Positions 35,171 through 43,810 of a stretch of DNA of 51,447 nt are shown piece after piece. This stretch comes from an uncultured Kiritimatiellota bacterium (GTDB lineage Bacteria; Verrucomicrobiota; Kiritimatiellia; RFP12; UBA1067): assembly GCA_934654805.1 (NCBI GenBank), contig CAKUGW010000004.1:1-51447 (forward strand). Direction: 5' to 3'. The notes beneath the pieces were generated by a model. That model did no database searches, was not told the origin of the DNA, and saw only the letters and a program-made list of their open reading frames with translations. Made by a program: the position numbers and the translations under genes. Each line of letters opens with the position of its first letter. The stretch's first letter is position 1.

Positions 35171-37111
35171 TTATCGCCCCATCTTCCCCAACGTCAGGCG
35201 AACGACGGCAACTTGCATCATGTCCAGCGTGACATCGAGGCGCCAGACACCCGGACTTGTCGTCTTCGTAAAGGCGACGGGCCGCCAAGTCCCGTCCGGA
35301 GCCATGACCTGCGCCGCGTCTGGCACGCGCGAAAGGCGAAGGTGCAGCCCCTCCAGACTGTCATAGCAGAGATTTACCGCCTCCAACAGAAGTGCTCCGT
35401 CCGCCGCACGCCGGCACTGGCAAAGAAGAGGTTGATCATCATCGCCCGTCACTGGCAAGGCTTCGGCGTCCAAGGCCTCAAGCAGCCTCCGCATCCAGTT
35501 TCGACGGCTTTCGGAATAAATCTTGAAGCCGGAAACCTTGTCATGCCACGAACCGCACACGACCCGCCCGCCGCACGCATTGTCGAACACGGTCGCGCCC
35601 GGCGCCACGCGCTCAGCGGGCGCACCGTTGTAGGCGCAGAAGACAAGTGTCGTCAACTCGCGCGCACCCGGCAACGGTCTCAGGATCGGCACGTCGTCCG
35701 TCGCGGAGAGGTCACAGTCAAACCCCCAAGGCGTCGATTCTTGCGTGAACTTGACGGACGCGTCACGCTTCGCCTCCACGCCAATCAGGGAAGAAAATCC
35801 GCGCCGGGAAAGCCGCTCCGCCGCCGTGCCATCCAGCAGCACGCGATGGGACAGGATCCGGCGAACGTCATCGTCCGTCAGCCGATCCAGCTGCGCGCTC
35901 CCCGAAAGCGCATAGATCCCGTCCGTCGAAAGGTCCGCCTCGACCAGGAACGGGACGCCGTAACTGCCAAAGATCCGCCGAGGCCAGCCCTCGCAGCCGA
36001 TTTCCATCGGTATGCGCACGCCCTCCGCGCGAGACTCCCGCGCCACCTCGACAAGCGCGTCATACCAGCCACGATGCTCCGCCATGACATCCGTGTACTT
36101 GCGCGAAACGGGAAGCCCACGCTTATGCGCATTCACGTACCAGAGCTTCGCACCGACGAGACCCGCAAAGAGGCTGGTCGAGAGCTTGGCATGATAGCTT
36201 CGGGCGGACTTCGACCAGAGGTTGTGAGGGAAAGTGTCCGCCTCGTCAAGAAGATTCGCGACCGTGTCATGATTCCGCGCGTACAGCTCCTGCGTCCAAT
36301 GGACGAGGCGCGGCAAATCGCAGGCGCTCGGATCAAACTCCGAGTACTGGCCGTTGCAAAGACGGAGAATCGGCACATGGCCCTTGCCGGCGAGCGCACA
36401 AGCCGTCCGCGCCGCCCGAAACGACTCGGCCCCCGGCATGCACGCGGCCGTCGGGATGGAGGGATCGACCTCGTCAATTGCGCGACGCACAAGCCGGGCG
36501 AACCCGACGACCATACCCTCCTGTATCGCCGCAAACGCTCGGGTCGCCTCCGCGTCCTTCCCGCCGACGACCGCCAGACGATACTCCTCGGGCGTCGCGC
36601 ACCGCCCCGTCAGGCGGTTGAATTCCGCCGTGTGCAAGGGGCAGAAGCACTCGGGGCGGGGCGAGAACGCGCGCACGTCGTCATCCGTCATGACAAGCGA
36701 CGGACTCTCGGCGGCCACGAGCCTCACCGTCTCGCGCATGAACGCCTGAAAACGAGGATCGGCCGGACAGAAGCGGACCTCTTCGCCATCCAAGTTGACC
36801 GTGCGCTGCCACGGCTCGACGTCCTTGTCCACGCGCGGCCAGTGCCCGAGAGTCGACTGCAGGAGGACGCCCAGCTCGACCTCCGAACCGTCCAACTCCC
36901 GCTTCAGCGCACGGTAGCTTTCCATCAGACGATGTGTCTTCGCTATTGCCGGCCGGCCTTCCAGATGAAACGACAGGCAATAAAGGACCTTTGAATAACC
37001 CGTGCGCGCGACATACTCGCGCATCTCGTCAGCCAAGGCCTTCTCGTCCCCAGGCGAATAAGGCGCAATGTTGTAAAACAGGGCTGCGGCCAACAGAACA
37101 TTTGCAATCAC
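35171..37111 (-). CDS. Secreted putative glycosidase of unassigned family
   Basis: 646 residues starting at GTG 37111 with AAAGGAAAGG upstream; a short signal segment (MIANVLLAAALFYN). The sequence reads like a TIM-barrel hydrolase: LVMTDDDVRAFSPRPECFCPLHTAEFNRLTG resembles the acidic loop of GH42-like or family 'DUF' barrels, then a Rossmann-like middle and a C-terminal beta-sandwich (LLEAVNLCYDSLEGLHLRLS). I cannot name the family or the catalytic residues with confidence. Last gene of the second glycan cluster, with its own promoter. Confidence 0.55.
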   Translation of the reverse strand: MIANVLLAAALFYNIAPYSPGDEKALADEMREYVARTGYSKVLYCLSFHLEGRPAIAKTHRLMESYRALKRELDGSEVELGVLLQSTLGHWPRVDKDVEPWQRTVNLDGEEVRFCPADPRFQAFMRETVRLVAAESPSLVMTDDDVRAFSPRPECFCPLHTAEFNRLTGRCATPEEYRLAVVGGKDAEATRAFAAIQEGMVVGFARLVRRAIDEVDPSIPTAACMPGAESFRAARTACALAGKGHVPILRLCNGQYSEFDPSACDLPRLVHWTQELYARNHDTVANLLDEADTFPHNLWSKSARSYHAKLSTSLFAGLVGAKLWYVNAHKRGLPVSRKYTDVMAEHRGWYDALVEVARESRAEGVRIPMEIGCEGWPRRIFGSYGVPFLVEADLSTDGIYALSGSAQLDRLTDDDVRRILSHRVLLDGTAAERLSRRGFSSLIGVEAKRDASVKFTQESTPWGFDCDLSATDDVPILRPLPGARELTTLVFCAYNGAPAERVAPGATVFDNACGGRVVCGSWHDKVSGFKIYSESRRNWMRRLLEALDAEALPVTGDDDQPLLCQCRRAADGALLLEAVNLCYDSLEGLHLRLSRVPDAAQVMAPDGTWRPVAFTKTTSPGVWRLDVTLDMMQVAVVRLTLGKMGR

Positions 37112-37156
37112 AAGACGAACCTTTCCTTTTTCAAATCAACCGGACATTTAATTGCA

Positions 37157-37186
37157 TGTATAGCAAAGATTCATCCGTGAAGTCAA
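37157..37186 (-). promoter_or_regulatory. Promoter of the 35171 gene
   Basis: TTGACT (37181-37186), 18-bp spacer, TATACA (37157-37162), 45 nt before the GTG start. Confidence 0.6.
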
Positions 37187-37215
37187 CCCGGGGCGTCATC
37201 CGTGAAAACCGAAGA

Positions 37216-39726
37216 TCAGAAGGACTGATGCGCCGGAGAGGACTCGCGGCTATGCGGCTGACTACGGAGAGACCGCATATGCTTACGATTCACGTCTGGC
37301 CAAAGTGGCTTAAGGAGTTTTTGCTGACCCACCCCTTTACAAGTCACCATGTCCATCTCATCGGCCAAAGCCTTCTCGTTCTTCGGCGAACACGGCAGAA
37401 CATCGTGATGCAGAGCGGTCAAAAAGGCGTCGCCTTGCGAACGACAGCCGCGAACTTCAAAAACCCGCGGGCGTACACCCCCGAACGCGGCGTAACCTTC
37501 CCTGCCGACGCCCAGGAAACTAAGCCCATCGACCAACAGCATCCCAGCAGGATCGGCATTGTTGAAGGCCATGCGACTGCCACTTGGATTGCCCCAAGAC
37601 TCAAACCCTCCTTCGACAAGCGTCTTGCCGCCCTTCCGCTGGTCGAGGACAGGGATGCCGCCGAACTCTCCACCAAAACGAAAGGAGCGAATGCGCACCG
37701 TGCCTGCGTCATTGAGAATCCAATAGCAGTCCTCTCCGGGCTTCAGGGACTTGATTCGCTCATGACGAAAGGGATTGTCGCCCAGGATGGGCACACCCAG
37801 AATTTGCTCGCACAGAAGCGTTCCGCCGCAAATCATCAGGGGGTGCGATTCGTTGTGGCTGAAGATCGGTTCAATCCAGCAATCGACAAGACGGACATCC
37901 GCACGACGGGCATCGACAAACCGCCAACCGAACGTCTGCGTGAGGTCTACGCCTTCCAGCGCAAGCGGTCCGCCCTCGGACGCAATGCGGATGCCGCGAT
38001 TCCAAGAGAAAGTGCCGTTCCTGAGGAGAATGCGCCCCCGCCCTTTCGCGGCCAAAGCGATATTGCCCCTGGCGAAGGAGACTCCGTCTAACGCAATGTC
38101 AAGCGGGCCGTCGCCCTCGGCCACATGAAGCAAGTCGGTTCTCCTGTCCGCAGCGCGAATAACCGTTCGTCCCTCTCCGACCAGCCGAACCTTGCGCGGC
38201 AAGACAAGCGGAGACAAGAGGGAAATGGTTCGTCCTGGCAACCGCACCACCGGGTTCGTCTTGCCTGTCGCCGCGTCCAAGGCTCTCTGGAGAGAAGCCG
38301 GACCGTCCGCATCCGACGATTCCAGAGTCAAGCCGAAGTCTGCGACATTGATGACATCGTGCGGGGCCGCCGGCGGCTCCGCGAATGGCAAATCGAGCTC
38401 GGGGAACAGAGAAGAAAGCCGCTCCGGCAACGGCTGTTCAAGGCACCGTTCCAGCACGGGGGGCACGTTGACTGACATTTCCTTGCCATTGTCGGCAATC
38501 GTCCAGCGATGGCTGAATGTCAGCGAAATCTTCTCGCCGCCGCAAATGGCACGCTCGAGATCCGACTCGTCCTCAATCGGCTCGTCGAACCTGAAGAGGT
38601 CGACTCCGTGCCCTCTGGCCTCCCGACAGTCCATCACCGACAGAACGGCGGGCGGCGTGCGCTCAAAGACGATAAAGGCCCGCGTCGGCGACTTTGCCGC
38701 ATCCGCGCAACATGCGCGAAAGCGATACGTGCGCGCAATGCCCCAGATGTCCTCTGCCGCCGGACGGATTCGGCAAGTGACGAGCGGGGCGCCATGCTCC
38801 GTCAGGGATTCGGCATGCACACGCGTCAACGACAGCTGTGCGGCCCCGCCCGCGTCGATATAGGCCCCTCTCCAGTCTTTGGAGATTGTCGCCTCGATTC
38901 GGACATCATGCCAAGTGTTGTCACCTCCTCCTTCAAAGACGGGCTGGACCTGAGGCCGCGTCGAGCGGAACCTGAGGTGCGAGAAGAACTTCCCGTCGCA
39001 ACTGCCGCGAAAGGCCGCCCCGCAATTGCGGAATTCACAGCGTCGGAAAGCGAAGCGGGTCGAATTGTGTCCGCTGTTCGTGTGCACGGCGCGCGTGAGG
39101 ACCGGCAACCCTTCGGCGTCGCGCGTCACGTCATAGGGACCAACATCCTTTCGTGCGTTCTGCTGAACCTCAACGTCCTTTACGGTCTTCAGCGAAGCCT
39201 GCGACCATGCCTCCGTCCACACGGCCTCTCGCGCACACCCTTCGAACTGACAGTCCTCGACGGTGATTGACGCCGAATCGCGATTGGCCGTCCAAAAGCA
39301 AATGTGCGTCTCTCCTCCGCGAAAGTGAATGCCGCGCACGGTGCATCGAAAGCCCTGCTCAAGGTAAAGCGCCAAAATCCCGTCTGATGCGACCTCGATG
39401 ACTGAACCCGGCTCTCCGACAAGCGTTACGACATCATGGCCAAGAAGCGTGCGCGAGATTCGATAGGTTCCCCTCGGCAGAAACACTTCTGGCGCACCTC
39501 CTTCGTCCTGATCGTTGCCAAAACGGGAACGATCGCGCTTCAAGTAGGTAAATGCCTTGTCAAGCGCTCGCTGGATCGCAGGGAAGTCGTCTGTCGCCCC
39601 ATCCCCCCTTGCGCCAAAGTCGCGCACGTTCAGGCGGCTGTCCGCCAAGCCCGTTCCGACAAGGGACAAGACCCATGCGGTTAGTGCCGCCGCAAAGATT
39701 GACCGTCTATTCACGTGCGTCTCCAT
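37216..39726 (-). CDS. Secreted pectate-lyase-fold (right-handed beta-helix) protein
   Basis: 836 residues; signal peptide through GTGLADS, then LNVRDFGARGDGATDDFPAIQRAL, the opening of the GH28/pectate-lyase-3 superfamily. The domain recurs near residue 460 (VINVADFGLTLESSDADGPASLQRAL), so two beta-helix modules are present. Repeats such as VTLVGEPGSVIEV and FRRCEFRNCGAAF fit helix coils. Enzyme activity is unproven. Oddity: the last ~65 residues include SPKNEKALADEM, a copy of the N-terminus of the next gene's product. It starts 1 nt after the SUMF1 gene stop. Confidence 0.72.
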   Translation of the reverse strand: METHVNRRSIFAAALTAWVLSLVGTGLADSRLNVRDFGARGDGATDDFPAIQRALDKAFTYLKRDRSRFGNDQDEGGAPEVFLPRGTYRISRTLLGHDVVTLVGEPGSVIEVASDGILALYLEQGFRCTVRGIHFRGGETHICFWTANRDSASITVEDCQFEGCAREAVWTEAWSQASLKTVKDVEVQQNARKDVGPYDVTRDAEGLPVLTRAVHTNSGHNSTRFAFRRCEFRNCGAAFRGSCDGKFFSHLRFRSTRPQVQPVFEGGGDNTWHDVRIEATISKDWRGAYIDAGGAAQLSLTRVHAESLTEHGAPLVTCRIRPAAEDIWGIARTYRFRACCADAAKSPTRAFIVFERTPPAVLSVMDCREARGHGVDLFRFDEPIEDESDLERAICGGEKISLTFSHRWTIADNGKEMSVNVPPVLERCLEQPLPERLSSLFPELDLPFAEPPAAPHDVINVADFGLTLESSDADGPASLQRALDAATGKTNPVVRLPGRTISLLSPLVLPRKVRLVGEGRTVIRAADRRTDLLHVAEGDGPLDIALDGVSFARGNIALAAKGRGRILLRNGTFSWNRGIRIASEGGPLALEGVDLTQTFGWRFVDARRADVRLVDCWIEPIFSHNESHPLMICGGTLLCEQILGVPILGDNPFRHERIKSLKPGEDCYWILNDAGTVRIRSFRFGGEFGGIPVLDQRKGGKTLVEGGFESWGNPSGSRMAFNNADPAGMLLVDGLSFLGVGREGYAAFGGVRPRVFEVRGCRSQGDAFLTALHHDVLPCSPKNEKALADEMDMVTCKGVGQQKLLKPLWPDVNRKHMRSLRSQPHSRESSPAHQSF

Positions 39727-39727
39727 T

Positions 39728-41170
39728 CTACTTCAAGATTAGGACAAGCGGATTTCTGACATTTGAGAAGGGTACGACTTCCGACGCCATCGTCCGACAA
39801 GGGGTCAGTTCCACTGCGGTCGGTTCTGTCTCTTTCGAGCGAGACGTCCAGACCAAAAGCGCCTGGCCCGAGAGGGGGGCCGTCGACACTATCGGCGTTA
39901 CGAGGCCGCGTACCGTGTCCACTGGAATCATCAGGCGAAGGCCAAGCCAATCTTGTGACTTGTTCCACTCAGTCGTCTTCGATTCCTCGCCTACCGCACC
40001 ATAGCGTGCCGCGCTTCGGCTATAGGAGGCCGAATGGCAATAGGATCCGCCGCGCACACAAGTGGCCAGGTTCGAGCGCACGTAGGTAGCTCCCTTGCCG
40101 TCTTCCGCGCAGTCCGGGTCTGTCACCTCGTCCGTGCCAAGGAACTCCCGAAACCAGTCATGGGTCATCTCAAAGACATTTCCGAGCATGTCATAGAAGC
40201 CCCACGCATTCGGTTGCTTCAGGCCAACCGGATGAGGATGCCCGTCCGAATTGCCGTCATGCCAGGCGATCTCGTCCACATTGTCCGCATAGCGCAGACC
40301 CGACGTTCCTGCGCGGCAGGCATACTCCCACTGCGCTTCGCTCGGAACTGTCACCGTGCCGCATCCGATTGACTTTCGGAACTTGTCCATGTCAAAGCCA
40401 GAGGCATACGTCCGTGGCCAGTCGTTATAGGGCCCGAACTGACCGAGCGCATAGTAGCTCACTTTTGTCACAGGCATCAAGTCGGCCTGATCGGCGTCCT
40501 TGAACGAACCCTTCCGCGCGCCGTCCACGCCGTTAGCCCACTGGGCCTGCGTGAGCGGGAAAACCCCCAGCCAGAAATCCTTGGTCAAGTTTACCTCATG
40601 AGGGTCCTCGTTTCCGTGTCGCGCAGGTTCGCCGTAGTCCGTCCCCATCTGAAAACTCTTGCCTCCGGCGTCAACATAGCGGAAGACGATGTAGGCCGTC
40701 TTGTACAGGTCATTCGTGACGCCACCCGTCCCTGGCAGGGAGTCTGGCGTCTCGTAATAGCGAACGGCGCCGACGCTCACGGTCGTCGAATCCTGCCCGA
40801 AATGGCGCACCATATAAGCGGGAGGGGCCGACAAGGGCCAGGCCTTCACCTCGACAGATAGGCGACTCGCATCATATTGTCCGGAAGGCAAGGTTTCGCG
40901 GAAGCACCATCGAAAGGCATGGTTGCCCGGCGCAAGTTCCATGTTGACATCGCCAAGGAGGTCGTCCGAAAACGCCGCGTCCGGCAGGTACTCGCCATCA
41001 ACCTTGAATCTCGCCGTGACAATCGCCGGCTCGTCCGACAGGACGTAGGCCACGCGAAGCGTCTCCGGCAAGCCATCGACCTCAAGCGTGACGTCGGACA
41101 GCGCCGGCACGGCGGACAGATCCGTCGCCGCCAAGGCTCCAAGCAAAAGAACACCAAAAGGCTTGTTCAT
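39728..41170 (-). CDS. Secreted SUMF1-domain protein 1
   Basis: 480 residues from ATG 41170 (GAGAGGA upstream; an earlier ATG is possible). Signal peptide, N-terminal beta-sandwich (LRVAYVLSDEPAIVTARFKVDG), then a SUMF1/formylglycine-generating-enzyme fold: FQMGTDYGE, VFPLTQAQWANG, PSEAQWEYACRAGT, WGFYDMLGNVFEMTHDWF, VRGGSYCHSASYSRSAARYG. True FGEs have two active-site Cys in GGSxxC..SYC; here only the first position has Cys (second is Ser), so sulfatase activation is doubtful. Third of three tandem SUMF1 genes. Confidence 0.85.
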   Translation of the reverse strand: MNKPFGVLLLGALAATDLSAVPALSDVTLEVDGLPETLRVAYVLSDEPAIVTARFKVDGEYLPDAAFSDDLLGDVNMELAPGNHAFRWCFRETLPSGQYDASRLSVEVKAWPLSAPPAYMVRHFGQDSTTVSVGAVRYYETPDSLPGTGGVTNDLYKTAYIVFRYVDAGGKSFQMGTDYGEPARHGNEDPHEVNLTKDFWLGVFPLTQAQWANGVDGARKGSFKDADQADLMPVTKVSYYALGQFGPYNDWPRTYASGFDMDKFRKSIGCGTVTVPSEAQWEYACRAGTSGLRYADNVDEIAWHDGNSDGHPHPVGLKQPNAWGFYDMLGNVFEMTHDWFREFLGTDEVTDPDCAEDGKGATYVRSNLATCVRGGSYCHSASYSRSAARYGAVGEESKTTEWNKSQDWLGLRLMIPVDTVRGLVTPIVSTAPLSGQALLVWTSRSKETEPTAVELTPCRTMASEVVPFSNVRNPLVLILK

Positions 41171-41183
41171 GACAGGATTCCTC

Positions 41184-42413
41184 TCAATAGATGATTTGCG
41201 CAAACCGGAAACCGCAGTCGTCCTGCGGAATGTCCGGCAACTTATGCCACTCCGTCACGCGAGCCCCTCGACGCGCGCTTCTGCAATCGCTCGCGTCCGA
41301 CGCGAATGAGCCGCCGCGGCGGAACGTGCCCAACCCCTCGCTGAACGAGACAAAAGGATCCACCACACACGCACGCCCAAGATTCTTCTTGTATCCGTCG
41401 AAGACCATCTCGCAGACATTTCCCTGCATGTCATAAAGGCCAAAGGCATTCGGCTTCTTGAGTCCGACAGGATGCGTTTCGCCCCCTGCATTCCCTGAAT
41501 GCCAGGCTATCTCGTCCAAGGAGGATGTCGTTCCGTTGTTGAACGAGGTGCCTGTGCCCGCGCGGCAGGAACACTCCCATTGCGCATCGGTCGGGAGGTC
41601 GAGCTGCGGAATGCCTGTCGCGGCCTTTGCCAAACCCAAGATTCCAGCAGCGCCACGAACATAGTTCCTCTTGGTATTGTCATTGACCCCTCCGCAGAGC
41701 GACGCATAGGTCAGCCCCGTGACAGGACGCAACGGGGAATCGCCTTCGGAGACGAATGCGCACGCGGGCGGAAGCGTATTCATCAGATGGCGGTACTGTC
41801 CCTGCGTGACGGGATAGACACCGATGAACCAGTCGTTCGTGAAGGACACGAGATGCCCGTACTCGTCCTCCTTCGCCCTTCCGAACTCATGGTTCGGCGA
41901 CCCCATGAAAAAGGTTCGCCCTTTCGCCGGGATACGCCGCATAAGAAGCCGTTCGCTTCGCTTGTAACGAGAGGAGCCGACACCTCCAGGAACGTCCTCG
42001 GCCTTGGCGTAATAGCGCGTCTCATCGACTCCTAAGAGATCCAGTACCTCATAGGCTGGCGGCGCGGAGAGCGGCCAGAGCGTCACGCGAACCGTCACTT
42101 CGGCCGTGACCGTCACGACATTCGGCCATGACGAGTAGGTGTCCCACGTGAGCGCATAAGTCTTTCCGCCCTGCACTTCGCAGTTAACCGGGCCACACAA
42201 CGCATCATTGAACGTCTCACCCCCGATGGAGACGCCATTTCGGAGAATGTCAAGCGTGGCGATGGCATTATCGCCCTCTGACAAGGAGTAGGAGATTTTC
42301 GCGAATCGGCAGCCTGCGGCCTGTGAGATTTCGACATTCGTCACGGTCGGCAGCGCGCCCGGAGCCGCAATTGCTGAACCGGCAACAAGCGACAGGACCA
42401 TTAGTTTTCTCAT
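41184..42413 (-). CDS. Secreted SUMF1-domain protein 2
   Basis: 409 residues; strong AGGAGG before the ATG; signal peptide MRKLMVLSLVAGSAIAA. Beta-sandwich domain (AKISYSLSEGDNAIATLDILRNG) plus SUMF1 fold: FFMGSPNHEFG, VYPVTQGQYRH, PTDAQWECSCRAGTG, FGLYDMQGNVCEMVFD, RRGGSFASDASDCRSARRG. Only the second of the two FGE cysteines remains (DC), so classical FGE activity is unlikely. 13 bp before protein 1's start and 12 bp after protein 3's stop; the three are paralogues from tandem duplication. Confidence 0.85.
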   Translation of the reverse strand: MRKLMVLSLVAGSAIAAPGALPTVTNVEISQAAGCRFAKISYSLSEGDNAIATLDILRNGVSIGGETFNDALCGPVNCEVQGGKTYALTWDTYSSWPNVVTVTAEVTVRVTLWPLSAPPAYEVLDLLGVDETRYYAKAEDVPGGVGSSRYKRSERLLMRRIPAKGRTFFMGSPNHEFGRAKEDEYGHLVSFTNDWFIGVYPVTQGQYRHLMNTLPPACAFVSEGDSPLRPVTGLTYASLCGGVNDNTKRNYVRGAAGILGLAKAATGIPQLDLPTDAQWECSCRAGTGTSFNNGTTSSLDEIAWHSGNAGGETHPVGLKKPNAFGLYDMQGNVCEMVFDGYKKNLGRACVVDPFVSFSEGLGTFRRGGSFASDASDCRSARRGARVTEWHKLPDIPQDDCGFRFAQIIY

Positions 42414-42425
42414 GATGCCCCCTCC

Positions 42426-43775
42426 TTAATTGAAATTCACGTTGTCAATCGGTCGCGCGAGACGATAGCCGACCTCCTTCTGGTGCGTCTGCCAGGTAGC
42501 CATGAAGAGCCCCCGACGAGAGGCTGTGCAATCTGACGCCTCGCTCAAGAACGAACCGCCGCGAAACGCGACCTGCCCGGAATCGGCGACTGCCGCCGGA
42601 ACAAAAGGCGAAACGGACGCAATTTGTCTCAAATCGGCTTTCCACCAGTCCATCACGCACTCGGCAACGCCTCCCAGCATGTCATAAAGCCCCCATGCGT
42701 TCGGCTCCTTGCGCCCAACCTCGTGAAGCGAACCGTTGGAGTTCTTCACATACCAGGCAAGGCGAGCAAGCGTCGCGCTCACGCCCGCGGCATCGGCATC
42801 GACCCAAGTTCCGTCATAAAGGGCTTCCGTCGCGCCAGCGCGGCACGCGAACTCCCATTCCGCTTCGGACGGGAAGTCGAGAACGGGGCATCCTGTGGCA
42901 ACCATAAACTTCTTGATGACCGAATTGGCGCCCACATGGCCGCTGTTGCGTTTCAAGTTGTCGTTCACATAGCCGCGCAAGTCAGCGAAGCTGCAACCGC
43001 CAACAGGGCAGAGGTCGGGGTCCTCGCCTGGCGCGCAGGTCGGGCAATCTGACGGAACAGTCCCCCCGACAAGTCTATGCTGCGCCTGCGTAATCGGATA
43101 GACTCCGAGATAGAAGTCATTCGTGAGCGTCACGCGATGCGCAGAGTCGTTTTCTCCCGCTCCTGCGTCACCGCCGGCACGCCCCATGCGAAACGTCCGA
43201 TTCGCCGCGTGAATCTTTCTCATGAGGAGTTTCGTCGTCTTGTACAACCTGTTCGTGACTCCTCCAGGAACCTCATCCGCCGTCACATAGTAGCGGGCGG
43301 CTTCGCTTCTGCCTGACAGATCCAAAACCACGTAGTCGGGCGGATAGTCAAGAGGCCACGCCGTGACAACAGCCGTAAGGCAGGCCTCGGGAATCTCCTG
43401 CCCTGGCCATGTTGCCCGCGAATCCCAGCGAATCGTGTGACGCCCCGCCGGCACCAAGCGGCAGACATCTCCCGAAAGGCCTCCCGCATAATGGCTGGCC
43501 CCAATCGAAACGCCGTTCGTGCGGATATCCACGCTTACGATGGCCTCATCCGAAATTTCGTAACCAATCTTCACGGTCCGTCCGCCTTCACGATGCGTCA
43601 GGGAGACGGACGTGACCTGCGGCCTGGCCGCGCAAATCGACACGCTCGACATGGCCACGCAGAAAAGTGAAACAGCCCCCGGCAGGATTCGGCTTCTCTC
43701 TGCATCGCGTTGCCTGTGCGGAGTTCCCGCACGTGCCGTTTCCGAAAGAGACTCCTTTGCATGAAACAAGAACAT
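42426..43775 (-). CDS. Secreted SUMF1-domain protein 3
   Basis: 449 residues. Start set at ATG 43775 because GGAGGTGG lies 7 nt upstream; the ATG at 43814 overlapping the GH29 stop has no ribosome-binding site. Hydrophobic export segment ILPGAVSLFCVAMSSVSICA. Beta-sandwich (VKIGYEISDEAIVSVDIRTNG), then SUMF1 fold: FRMGRAGGD, VYPITQAQHR, PSEAEWEFACRAGA, WGLYDMLGGVAECVMDWW, FRGGSFLSEASDCTASRRG. Again only one of the two FGE catalytic cysteines is present. The DUF-like beta-sandwich plus SUMF1 layout may be a binding protein rather than an enzyme. Confidence 0.83.
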   Translation of the reverse strand: MFLFHAKESLSETARAGTPHRQRDAERSRILPGAVSLFCVAMSSVSICAARPQVTSVSLTHREGGRTVKIGYEISDEAIVSVDIRTNGVSIGASHYAGGLSGDVCRLVPAGRHTIRWDSRATWPGQEIPEACLTAVVTAWPLDYPPDYVVLDLSGRSEAARYYVTADEVPGGVTNRLYKTTKLLMRKIHAANRTFRMGRAGGDAGAGENDSAHRVTLTNDFYLGVYPITQAQHRLVGGTVPSDCPTCAPGEDPDLCPVGGCSFADLRGYVNDNLKRNSGHVGANSVIKKFMVATGCPVLDFPSEAEWEFACRAGATEALYDGTWVDADAAGVSATLARLAWYVKNSNGSLHEVGRKEPNAWGLYDMLGGVAECVMDWWKADLRQIASVSPFVPAAVADSGQVAFRGGSFLSEASDCTASRRGLFMATWQTHQKEVGYRLARPIDNVNFN

Positions 43776-43810
43776 ATTTCCACCTCCAGTTTTTTTGTCA
43801 TTCAGATACG

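Noticed and set aside
39728..43775. Formylglycine-generating enzymes for sulfatases
   Set aside because: Each protein lacks one of the two catalytic cysteines and no sulfatase gene is in the window.
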